NCBI GenBank assembly: GCA_964531735.1
Contig: CAZHGD010000113.1
Span: 1 to 24,482 of the forward strand
Reading direction: 5' to 3'
DNA from: CAZHGD01 sp964531735
GTDB lineage: Bacteria > Armatimonadota > UBA10988
DNA: 24,482 nt
The notes under the pieces are model-generated. The model worked only from the letters and a program-made list of their open reading frames with translations. It was not told where the DNA came from and did not search any database. Of the stretch, positions 7,527 to 14,679 are shown piece after piece; the first letter of the stretch is position 1; each line of letters starts with the position of its first letter. Position numbers and translations under genes: made by a program.

Positions 7527-7549
7527 GGACCGCGGGCGTCCCGCCCGCT
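7527..7549 (+). repeat. Short palindromic dispersed repeat, copy A
   Basis: The core is a perfect stem GCGGGCG-TCC-CGCCCGC (7532-7548) preceded by GGACC. Reverse-complement copy C at 8811-8832 matches 21 of 22 bases of this element, so this is not chance GC-rich sequence. Confidence 0.7.
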
Positions 7550-7599
7550 GAGCAAGGGCTGCCCCCGCCGCACGCACCGACCGACGTACGGGCCAACGG

Positions 7600-7640
7600 C
7601 CGGCTCAGCAGGAGCTTCGCCCTCCCGCTCGTCGGCGTGG
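7600..7640 (+). repeat. Putative dispersed repeat unit next to the palindromes
   Basis: The unit contains CTCAGCAGGAGCTTCGCC followed by CTCCCGCTCGTCGGCGTGG. Its last 14 bases recur at 7688-7701. Read on the other strand it would encode EGEAPAEPAV, a string I remember from spurious small ORFs in GC-rich environmental genomes. Multiplicity in this genome cannot be tested here. Confidence 0.4.
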
Positions 7641-7663
7641 CAGAACCGGTACGGCCAGGCTGT

Positions 7664-7686
7664 GGGACCGGCGTCCCGCCGGTCGG
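7664..7686 (+). repeat. Short palindromic dispersed repeat, copy B
   Basis: A variant of copies A and C: GGGACCGGCGTCCCGCCGGT with perfect 7-bp stem ACCGGCG/CGCCGGT around TCC (7667-7683). The stem has changed on both sides together, keeping pairing, while the GCGTCCCGC centre is constant. Confidence 0.6.
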
Positions 7687-7875
7687 TGCTCGTCGGCGTG
7701 GCTGGTCGGCCCTTGCCGAAGGTGGCCACGCGTCCGGCGAGTCATCAGCGCTCGTGCGAGCGGCATCTCATCGGTCCGCGCCGGACGGACAGTCGCTTGA
7801 CCGGCTGGGAATGGCCACTGGGACTGGACGAGGGTCAGGGCGCGTGGCCGGTTCGCGTTTGGCTGTTCGTCGCGC

Positions 7876-8601
7876 CTACCAACTGCTGTTGGCCGGTGCG
7901 GCCCACGACGCGGGCGTGGTGTCGTCCTGCACGCTGTACAGATGAGGCCTAGTGGCGCCTTGCGGCAGCGCCTTGACGTGGCCGTCGAGGAAGAGGTAGT
8001 TCGCCACGCCGTTGTGGCGGCGCGGGCTGGCCCCCCCGTTCACGAGGTCGAGCGGGTTCGGCCCGTCGAGGTGGTACTGCACGCTCCAGATCTCGTAGTA
8101 GCTGTTCATCTCCACCACCGAGATGGTGTCGGCGGGCACCGCGCAGGCCGCCATGGCCTGCCAGTTGTGCGGGCCATCGATGGCCATGCCGACCGTGGAG
8201 CCCTTGTACGCCGTGCCAGACGCAAGTGACGACGGAATGTGGTTGGCCGCGTAGCTCGACAACGGCGGGACCGGCCTGGTCAGGTCGCTGGGGCAGATGA
8301 ACACCTGGCCGCTCTTGGCGTACGGCCTGACCAGTTCGGTCCACGGCATCCAGGTCGGGTACAAGGCATACGGGCCGGTGTAGCCGGGCGGCTGCGTGCC
8401 GAACGGGCAAACCATCTCGTCGTAGTCCTGGCAGTACTGCGCCATGGCCAGCCCGGCCTGCTTCAGGTTGCTGGCGCAACTGCTCTGCCGCGCCTTCTCG
8501 CGCGCCTTGGCGAAGACGGGGAACAAGATGGCGGCCAGGATCGCGATGATCGCGATGACCACCAGCAGTTCGATGAGGGTGAAGCCCCGGCAACGGCGCA
8601 T
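7876..8601 (-). CDS. Type II/IV pseudopilin-like protein with H-X9-DG C-terminus
   Basis: This 241-aa protein starts MRRCRGFTLIELLVVIAIIA. The prepilin peptidase site lies between Gly6 and Phe7, with Glu11 at position +5. A single N-terminal helix ends ILFPVFAKAREKARQSSC, after which comes SNLKQAGLAMAQYCQDYDE. The C-terminal part contains His196-X9-Asp206-Gly207 (HNGVANYLFLDGH), typical of the large paralogous pseudopilin-like families of Armatimonadota and Planctomycetota. It is probably surface-exposed or part of a secretion or pilus system; its specific role is unknown. Two starts are possible. The one used here has GGGGAG 6 nt upstream. An in-frame ATGATG at 8655 also has a good GGAGG and would add an 18-residue Arg-rich leader (MMNLVGYGARRRRPGERG). 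No secretion genes are adjacent. Confidence 0.88.
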   Translation of the reverse strand: MRRCRGFTLIELLVVIAIIAILAAILFPVFAKAREKARQSSCASNLKQAGLAMAQYCQDYDEMVCPFGTQPPGYTGPYALYPTWMPWTELVRPYAKSGQVFICPSDLTRPVPPLSSYAANHIPSSLASGTAYKGSTVGMAIDGPHNWQAMAACAVPADTISVVEMNSYYEIWSVQYHLDGPNPLDLVNGGASPRRHNGVANYLFLDGHVKALPQGATRPHLYSVQDDTTPASWAAPANSSW

Positions 8602-8752
8602 CCCACGCTCCCCTGGGCGGCGCCGACGCGCGCCATACCCGACCAAGTTCATCATATCACGCCTCCCGGCTCGTGGACCGGATGGCCACGATGCCCAGGA
8701 TACGCGAAGGGTCGCGCAGCGCTTCCGCGGTGGGGTTACGGGGTGCTGACGG

Positions 8753-8771
8753 TGTTGCCTGATAGGCAACA
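8753..8771. promoter_or_regulatory. Candidate operator palindrome
   Basis: TGTTGCCTGATAGGCAACA has 8-bp perfect arms around GAT. It stands out from the surroundings by lower GC and lies about 100 bp from one divergent start and 210 bp from the other. Length and symmetry fit a dimeric repressor site; no T-run follows on either strand, which argues against a terminator. Confidence 0.4.
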
Positions 8772-8810
8772 GCACGGGGCGGCGCCGGCGACGGCGCTGA
8801 CCGCTGGTTG

Positions 8811-8832
8811 GCGGGCGGGACGCCCGTGGTCC
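8811..8832 (-). repeat. Short palindromic dispersed repeat, copy C (inverted)
   Basis: The reverse complement reads GGACCACGGGCGTCCCGCCC followed by GC. It differs from copy A at one of 22 positions. A and C lie in opposite orientation on either side of the pseudopilin gene. Confidence 0.7.
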
Positions 8833-8840
8833 GAAGGGCG

Positions 8841-8866
8841 GCGGCGCCCAGCCGCCTGGGCGCCGC
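8841..8866. repeat. 11-bp hairpin in the leader of the GH42-like gene
   Basis: GCGGCGCCCAG and CTGGGCGCCGC form a perfect stem around CCGC. No T-run follows, so it is not a classic terminator. It may be part of the nearby repeat or a stable leader structure. Confidence 0.4.
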
Positions 8867-8980
8867 GATTCGGCGGCGCACAAGGGTTCGGGCCGCCGGA
8901 GCGGAAAGCACCCGCCGGCTCCCCGCGCCAATCGTCGGGCCAGGTTGGTCCGGCCTGGGTGGCCGCTTAAGGAGGCGGCG

Positions 8981-11900
8981 ATGCGACGCTCACTCGTGGC
9001 ACTGGTGCTGATGTCGAGTGCCCTGTGGGCCGGTGCCCCGACCGACAACCCGTTTGAGCGCGTCGAGACCACGGTGGTCACGCCACACCTGCCGCTGGGT
9101 CGCCCGGCCGTCGGCGGCACGGTCCGCCTCTTGGTCATCGCGCCGGCCTGGGGGCAGCGCGAGAGTGTCGAGCTGGCGCAACGGTTCGACGTGGCGCCGG
9201 CGGTGTTGATGACCTGCACGCACACCGCGTTCTCGGGCGAGGCGCCCTATCTGGCGCCCGACAAGGTGGCGGCGCGCCTCGACGCGGCGCTGGCCGCGCG
9301 GCCCGAGGTCATCGTCATCGGCGGCTTCGACTGGCGCAACCTGCTGCTGGAGCACCGGGCCGGCATCCTCGAGCGCGTCCATCAGGGCGCCGGCCTGGTC
9401 TACGTGGCGCCGCCGGCCAACGACGAGCTGGCGCAGCTCTGGGCCAGGCAGCCGCTCGGCGTGCCGGAGTCGGTGGTGAGCGGCGTGCCGTTGGCGCGGC
9501 TGACGGCATTTCGGGGCCGGCGGCCGGCCGACCTGGTGCAGGCGGGCCGCTTTGGCCAGGGCCGCTGGCTGCGCCTCAACTACGCCACCAACTCCACCTC
9601 GCAATCGCTCACGCCGGCGCTCTGGCCCTGGCCGGCCGACTGGGAGTACGAGTACTGCCAGAGCCTGCTCGGCAAAGCCATTCGCTGGGCCGCCGGGCGT
9701 GAGCCGGCGCAGTCGCTGGCGGTGCAGGCAGCCGACGGCGTACTCACTGGACCGGCCGGGGCCCGTCTCGATGGCTGGGTGCAACGTCTGGCCGACGGCA
9801 CGGTGCAGCCGCTGCAGACCGCCGGCGAGCGGCTGCGGGTGCCGACCGTGCCCACCGGCGACTACCTGGCCACCGTGCGGCACCGCACCGACTCCGGCCA
9901 GGTGGTCGACTGGTGTACCGTGCCGGTGGTCGTCGACCGTGGCCTCGACATCACGGCGCTGGCACCGAGCAAGCTGACTTACGCGGCCGGTGAGGCCATC
10001 GACTGCCAGCTCCGCCTCAGCCGGGCGCCGCGGGCCGGCGAGCAGGTGGCCGTCGGTCTGCAAGACCGGCTCGGCCGGCTACTGGCGCGGGCGGCCGCCG
10101 GCCCGGGCGCGGAGTCGGCGCTGCGGCTGCCCGGACAACAACCGCTGGCCGGCTGCCTGCACCAGGTGGTGGCCACGGTCACCGGCCCGGACGGCATCCT
10201 GGCCACGCGCAGCGCACCGGTGTCGATTCGCGGGCGGGCGCGGCCGGCGTTCCATTTGGCCATCTGGGAAGAGCCCGAGGTGGACCACATCTCGCGCCTG
10301 TGGTACCACCGCTACCGCGAACTGGGGGTGGACGCCATCTTCTACAGTGCCGGCCGCGGCACGCGCGACGCGGCGGCGCTAGCCATGGCCGAGGCCGGCT
10401 TGTGGGCGGCGCCGAGTGTACCGATGTACAACCCGCGCGTCGAGGCCGGCCCGCTGGGCCCGGTGGCGCAGACCAGCCTGCACGACCCGGCCTGGCAGCA
10501 GTCGGCGCAGGCGGCCGCGCTGAAGTCGGCCGCGCCGTTCGCGCCGTATGACGTGCTGTTCTATCCCACCGGCAGCGACGTCAGCATGCACGGCAACTCG
10601 TTCGATCCGGCCACGCTGGCGGCGTTCCGTCAGTGGCTCGCGCCGCGGTATGCCGACGTGGCGGCGCTCAACCAGGCCTGGGGCACGCAGTTCGGCAGCT
10701 TCGCGCAGGTGGTGCCCGAGCACTTCGCGCAGGCCAAGCAGAGCGGGCGCTTCGCCGGCTGGGTGGAGCACACGCGGTTCATGGAGGAGAGTTTCGCTGA
10801 GCACCATCGCCGGCTACTTACCGCGCTCCAGACCGTCGATCCCGAACCGCTGCTCGGCGAGGATGGCTACGGCCGGCTCGACTCGGTCGAAGGCAGCGAC
10901 TGGTGGCGGCTGCTGGCCACCAGCGGGTTCTACAACCTCTACACCTACCAGGACCCGGCGCAGCTCCAGATCACGCGCTCGCTGGCGCGGGCCTTCGCCA
11001 ACGTCAAGCTCCGCAGCCTCTACTACGGCTCCTACGACGGGCAGTTCGGCAACGCGCGGTTCCTGCGCCAGATTCCCTGGTACGCGGCACTCCATGACTA
11101 CAACGGCCTGTTCTGGTGGATCGCCAACGGCAAGGCCACCTACGCGGGCACGGTCAACGCCATGGTGGGACCCGACTTCCAGACCACGCGCTCGTTCGAG
11201 CTCAACCGGCCCGAGATCGAGGCGGTCCGCGACGGCGTCATCCAGATGCTCGACGGCGCGCCGCGGCCGCATGACGGCATCGCGCTGCTCTACGACCAAA
11301 CCGCCATCCACGCCGTGACGGCCTACTCGCACCCGTCGGTGGTGGCCAACGCCATGCTCGGCTGGCAGCAGGCGCTGGAGGACCTGGGCCGGCAGTACGA
11401 CACCCTCGCGGCCGCGCAGGTGGCCGGCGGCGCGTTGACCCGCGGTGGCTACCGCGTGCTGGTGCTGTGCCAGGCGCTGGCCCTGGACGCGCCCACCGCC
11501 GCGGCCATCCGCCAGTTCCAGGCGGCCGGTGGGCAGGTACTGGCCGACACCGCGCCGGCCCGCTACGATGAGCTGCTGCGGCCGGTGGCCGAGGGCCGTC
11601 GCCTGGCCGGCGTGACGCTCTGCGACGGCAAGTTCGGCGAGTACCCGCAGCGGCGCACCGCGGCGGCGGGGCAGGCCGTGCGCCAGACGCTGGCGCGGCT
11701 GCTGGCGCCGAGCGGCACGCCACCGGCGGTGCAGGTCAGCGGCGCGGCCGCCGACGCGCCGGGCGTGCCGAACCTGGAAACGGTGGTCTACGACCTGCGG
11801 CCGGGCCGGCTGGTCGGTCTGCTCAACAACGCTCCGGCACGTCCAATCGAGGTGACGCTGCCGGCGCCGGCCCACGTCTACGACGCCCGAGCCCGGCGCT

Positions 11901-12262
11901 ACCTGGGCCACGTCAGCCACTGGTCGGCGTCGCTCGCCGACGGCGAGACCCAGCTCTACGCGCTGCTGCCCGCTCGGCTCGACGGGCTGGCGGTCAGCAG
12001 CACCGGGGCCACGGTGACCGCCGAGCTGCGCCGCGCCGGCGACGGGCCGTGCGCGCGTCAGGCGGTGCGCTTCACCGTCAGTGATCCGCGCGGCGGGCAC
12101 CGGCCGGAGTACGATGGCATCGCGCTGACGAAGGCCGACGGCCGGGCCACCTGGGCGGTGCCGTTCGCGCTCAGCGACGTCGCGGGCAACTGGACCATCA
12201 CCGCCACCGACCTGATCGGCGGCGAACGGGCGCAGGCCGCGGTGCGCCGGACGCAGCCATGA
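8981..12262 (+). CDS. Secreted GH42-like multidomain protein lacking the usual catalytic glutamates
   Basis: This is a 1093-aa protein with a signal peptide (MRRSLVALVLMSSALWAGAP). AAGGAGG before 8981 fixes the start over an in-frame GTG at 8945. Residues about 45-230 resemble a ThuA/glutamine-amidotransferase-like fold (VRLLVIAPAWGQ, EVIVIGGFDWRN). About 270-420 is beta-rich. About 420-760 is a TIM barrel like GH42 beta-galactosidases: FRQWLAPRYADVAALNQAWG is the typical helix after the acid/base strand. About 765-870 resembles the GH42 trimerisation domain (IALLYDQTAIHA). A beta-sandwich ends the protein. Where GH42 enzymes have N-E, this reads YPTGSDVS (Ser532-Asp533), and the nucleophile strand reads LYYGSYDGQ without Glu. 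It may be a binding protein or use other residues. Its stop overlaps the next gene by ATGA. Confidence 0.75.
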   Translation: MRRSLVALVLMSSALWAGAPTDNPFERVETTVVTPHLPLGRPAVGGTVRLLVIAPAWGQRESVELAQRFDVAPAVLMTCTHTAFSGEAPYLAPDKVAARLDAALAARPEVIVIGGFDWRNLLLEHRAGILERVHQGAGLVYVAPPANDELAQLWARQPLGVPESVVSGVPLARLTAFRGRRPADLVQAGRFGQGRWLRLNYATNSTSQSLTPALWPWPADWEYEYCQSLLGKAIRWAAGREPAQSLAVQAADGVLTGPAGARLDGWVQRLADGTVQPLQTAGERLRVPTVPTGDYLATVRHRTDSGQVVDWCTVPVVVDRGLDITALAPSKLTYAAGEAIDCQLRLSRAPRAGEQVAVGLQDRLGRLLARAAAGPGAESALRLPGQQPLAGCLHQVVATVTGPDGILATRSAPVSIRGRARPAFHLAIWEEPEVDHISRLWYHRYRELGVDAIFYSAGRGTRDAAALAMAEAGLWAAPSVPMYNPRVEAGPLGPVAQTSLHDPAWQQSAQAAALKSAAPFAPYDVLFYPTGSDVSMHGNSFDPATLAAFRQWLAPRYADVAALNQAWGTQFGSFAQVVPEHFAQAKQSGRFAGWVEHTRFMEESFAEHHRRLLTALQTVDPEPLLGEDGYGRLDSVEGSDWWRLLATSGFYNLYTYQDPAQLQITRSLARAFANVKLRSLYYGSYDGQFGNARFLRQIPWYAALHDYNGLFWWIANGKATYAGTVNAMVGPDFQTTRSFELNRPEIEAVRDGVIQMLDGAPRPHDGIALLYDQTAIHAVTAYSHPSVVANAMLGWQQALEDLGRQYDTLAAAQVAGGALTRGGYRVLVLCQALALDAPTAAAIRQFQAAGGQVLADTAPARYDELLRPVAEGRRLAGVTLCDGKFGEYPQRRTAAAGQAVRQTLARLLAPSGTPPAVQVSGAAADAPGVPNLETVVYDLRPGRLVGLLNNAPARPIEVTLPAPAHVYDARARRYLGHVSHWSASLADGETQLYALLPARLDGLAVSSTGATVTAELRRAGDGPCARQAVRFTVSDPRGGHRPEYDGIALTKADGRATWAVPFALSDVAGNWTITATDLIGGERAQAAVRRTQP

Positions 12263-13260
12263 AACGACAACTGGCGGTCATCGGCCTGTGGGGGCACGAG
12301 GTGTACGCGCGGACGCTGATCGAGCATGCGGAGGTGGAGCTGGTGGCCATCGCCGGTCACGAGTCGCTGACCCCTGACCTCGCCGCCCGGCTGGCCCGCC
12401 TGCGCGCCGAGCAGCCGGTGCCCTACTACGACGATGCCAGCGAGTTGCTGGCGCAACACACCATCGATCTGGCCCTCGTGATGGTGCCGCCGCCGCAGAA
12501 TCCGGCCCTGGCCGGCCTGACGTTGGCGCGCGGCATCGACACCATTTGCGAGAAGCCCATCGCCGGTGACTTCGCCTCGGCGCGGCGGCTGGCCGCGGCC
12601 TGGCGCCAGGGCGGGGCGCGCTTCGCGGCGTGCCTGCCCATGACCCGGTATGGCGGCCCGTTCGTGCAGGCGCGCGCCCGGATTGCCGCCGGCGACATCG
12701 GCGCGGTCACCGGCGTCTCGTTCACCTATCTGGCCAGTCACGGCCCGCTCTACATCACGCCGACGCCGCACTACCGCGACGCCGACGTGCCGCCGCCGGC
12801 GCTCTCCGGCGGCGAAGCGGCGATGTTCTCGGGCTACGGGGTGCTGGCCATCGAAGCCCTGGCGGGCGCGCCCATCGCCACCGTGCAGGCCAGTTGCGCC
12901 GGTGGTTTCTACCCGTCCTACCGCGCGCAGCACATCGAGGACACGGCCCAGGTCGCGCTGACCTTGGCCGACGGACGACCGGCCGAGATGACCGTCGGCC
13001 GCTCGCCGGTGCAGCGCGCCGGGGCCGACGTCGGTTTCCTGGTCATCGGCGAGCGCGGCTGCCTCGACTGGCGGCAGCCGCGCGACGGCGGACCCGAGCC
13101 CGGCGGCACGGTGGAGTTCATCGACGACTTTCTGGCCGCCGGCGCTGAGGGGCGCGAGCCGGCGCTGAGTGGCGCCGACACCTTGGGCACCCTCAGCGTC
13201 TTGCGGGCGATCTACCGCTCGGCCCACCGGGGCGAGCCGGTCGCCGTGGAGCGGCTGTAG
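12259..13260 (+). CDS. Gfo/Idh/MocA-family oxidoreductase
   Basis: This 333-aa protein is expected to be an NAD(P)-dependent dehydrogenase acting on a sugar or inositol-like polyol. The N-terminal Rossmann domain begins RQLAVIGLWGHEVYA. The glycine motif is degenerate, with Trp11 where the second glycine usually lies. The family EKP motif is present at 98-100 (TICEKPIAGD). The C-terminal beta-sheet domain runs from about 120 and includes SGGEAAMFSGYGVLAIEAL and VLVAL-type strands. The usual catalytic His of the D-x-x-x-H pattern is not obvious at its normal place, so the chemistry is uncertain. No signal peptide. Its ATG overlaps the stop of the GH42-like gene (ATGA), and the methyltransferase follows after 1 nt, so all three should be one transcript. 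Confidence 0.88.
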   Translation: MKRQLAVIGLWGHEVYARTLIEHAEVELVAIAGHESLTPDLAARLARLRAEQPVPYYDDASELLAQHTIDLALVMVPPPQNPALAGLTLARGIDTICEKPIAGDFASARRLAAAWRQGGARFAACLPMTRYGGPFVQARARIAAGDIGAVTGVSFTYLASHGPLYITPTPHYRDADVPPPALSGGEAAMFSGYGVLAIEALAGAPIATVQASCAGGFYPSYRAQHIEDTAQVALTLADGRPAEMTVGRSPVQRAGADVGFLVIGERGCLDWRQPRDGGPEPGGTVEFIDDFLAAGAEGREPALSGADTLGTLSVLRAIYRSAHRGEPVAVERL

Positions 13261-13261
13261 C

Positions 13262-14611
13262 ATGGTCGATCCGCCCACCGAGCGCTTCGTGGCCGACTGG
13301 CTGGCCGCTGTGCAATCGGCCTCACCCGGTGAGGCGCGCCTGGATTGGCCGGGGCGTGACGATTGCTTCGTGCCGAGCGACGACGGTCCACCGCAGATCC
13401 TGCGCCGCGATCTCGGCGTCAGACTGCGCGCGGAACTGGACCGCGCCCTGGCCGCCGAGGTGCTCCGCCGCGCCGAGGGCGACGTCGATCTGGGCGTGTT
13501 CGTCCGCGCCGCGCGCCGGCAGGCCGCCGGCCCCATCGCCGAGCTGGCGGCGGCCGAGGAGGCCCGGCTGGCCGCGTGGCTGGCGCCGCCGGTGGCCACC
13601 GAGAGCTGGTGCCTGACCCTCGACCGCGTGCCCGAACGCTGGCAGACGGCGGTGATCGCCGCGGGTGCCGTGGACGACAGCGGCGACCGGCCGGTGGTCG
13701 ACACGGCCGGCCTCTCGCCCGACCTGGCGGCGGCCGTGGTGACCGACGGCGGGTTGGCCGACATCTGCGACGGCTGGCTGATCCACGGCGACAACGCCCG
13801 CGGCCTGCGCTGGTTGGCCGAGTGGTTCGCCGGCCGCGTGCAGTGCGTCTACATCGACCCGCCGTTCAACAGCGGCAACTACGACTTCGCCTACGTGGAC
13901 CGGTTGCCCAGCGCGCTCTGGCTGACCATGATGCACGAACGGCTACAGGCCGCGGTGCCGCTCCTGCGCGACGACGGCAGCTTCTTCGCACACATCGACC
14001 AGCACGAGAAGGAGCGGCTGCGCCTGCTGCTCGACGAGCACCTGACCTGGCAGGCGGAGATCATCTGGCGCATCGGCTGGGTCTCGGGCTTCAAGACGCG
14101 CGCGCCGCGGTTCATTCGCAACCACGACACCATCTACCAGTACTCGCGTGGCGAGCGCCCGGCGTTCTACAAGCAGTACCTGCCCTACCCGCCCGGCTAC
14201 GTCCGCCGCGGCGGCCAGGTGCCGACCGGCCCGGGCTTCCCCATCGAGGACACCTGGAACTGCAGCCCGCAGGACCCGCTGCACAGCATCCAAATCATGA
14301 GCTACAGCCGCGAGAAGGTGGGCAACGACGCGCTGACGCAGAAGAACGAGAACCTGCTGGCGCGCATCATCCAGGCGTCCACGCGCGAGGGCGACTGGGT
14401 GCTGGACTACTTCGCCGGCACGGCCACCTGCTGCGCGGCGGCGCACAAGCTGGGCCGCCGCTGGCTGGGCCTCGAGCGCGGCGAGGTGTTCGACCGCTAC
14501 GCACTCCCGCGCCTGAAGCGGGTCCTGGCCGGCGACCGCTACGGCATCTCGAAGAACTGCGGTTGGTCGGGCGGCGGGGTGATGCGGGTGGTGCGGTTGG
14601 CGCCGGTCTGA
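13262..14611 (+). CDS. Compact Mod-like (type III-like, beta-class) DNA methyltransferase
   Basis: This 449-aa protein is a predicted S-adenosylmethionine-dependent amino-methyltransferase (N6-adenine or N4-cytosine). Motif IV is YIDPPFNSG (Asp199-Gly205), preceded by LIHGDNARGL. Motif I, the cofactor site, is LDYFAGTATCCAA (about 381-392), so the order IV then I marks the beta class. The usual FxGxGT reads FAGTAT, so the second glycine is Ala. The segment between is only about 180 residues, giving a small target-recognition region. The first 150 residues (ILRRDLGVRLRAELDRAL ... CLTLDRVPERW) resemble the part preceding the catalytic domain in much larger Mod-like proteins (remembered form HKDLRGFLxRELDFY). 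No restriction gene is adjacent. It begins 1 nt after the oxidoreductase stop, with GGAG 10 nt upstream. Confidence 0.85.
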   Translation: MVDPPTERFVADWLAAVQSASPGEARLDWPGRDDCFVPSDDGPPQILRRDLGVRLRAELDRALAAEVLRRAEGDVDLGVFVRAARRQAAGPIAELAAAEEARLAAWLAPPVATESWCLTLDRVPERWQTAVIAAGAVDDSGDRPVVDTAGLSPDLAAAVVTDGGLADICDGWLIHGDNARGLRWLAEWFAGRVQCVYIDPPFNSGNYDFAYVDRLPSALWLTMMHERLQAAVPLLRDDGSFFAHIDQHEKERLRLLLDEHLTWQAEIIWRIGWVSGFKTRAPRFIRNHDTIYQYSRGERPAFYKQYLPYPPGYVRRGGQVPTGPGFPIEDTWNCSPQDPLHSIQIMSYSREKVGNDALTQKNENLLARIIQASTREGDWVLDYFAGTATCCAAAHKLGRRWLGLERGEVFDRYALPRLKRVLAGDRYGISKNCGWSGGGVMRVVRLAPV

Positions 14612-14679
14612 CTGCTGCGGCCCGCCGGCGGGAACTCGCGGCGGCGTCCGCACGATAGGACAGCCGAGGGACCGACGCG

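Larger units (their letters stand above)
7480..7875. other. Non-coding stretch with dispersed palindromic repeats
   Basis: Nearly 400 bp between convergent genes. Open frames exist on both strands but change frame freely and show no ribosome sites. The first 220 bp are a patchwork of short palindromes and a 14-nt direct repeat (GCTCGTCGGCGTGG at 7627-7640 and 7688-7701). Beyond about 7702 I see nothing recognisable. Confidence 0.6.
8656..8980. promoter_or_regulatory. Divergent control region between the pseudopilin and the GH42-like operon
   Basis: No convincing gene lies in these 325 bp. They hold a symmetrical operator-like palindrome (8753-8771), an inverted copy of the dispersed repeat (8811-8832), a strong 11-bp hairpin (8841-8866) and two ribosome sites at the edges: GGAGG before the alternative pseudopilin start and AAGGAGG at 8969-8975. 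Confidence 0.5.

Noticed and set aside
7480..7945. Small plus-strand protein genes in the repeat region
   Set aside because: The frames contain translated palindromic repeats (for example TAGVPPAEQ and GTGVPPVGA), lack ribosome sites and run into the pseudopilin gene on the opposite strand.
7876..9225. 449-aa version of the pseudopilin with a long N-terminal extension
   Set aside because: The extension crosses repeats and the start of the GH42-like gene. Prepilin leaders are short, and good ribosome sites exist at the shorter starts.
12058..13794. 578-aa open frame opposite the oxidoreductase and methyltransferase genes
   Set aside because: It spans the junction of two coupled genes on the other strand and has low-complexity composition.
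14621..14632. CCCGCCGGCGGG palindrome after the methyltransferase as a terminator
   Set aside because: A 6-bp self-complementary GC run with no loop or T-run is common by chance here, and the next gene on the same strand probably shares the transcript.
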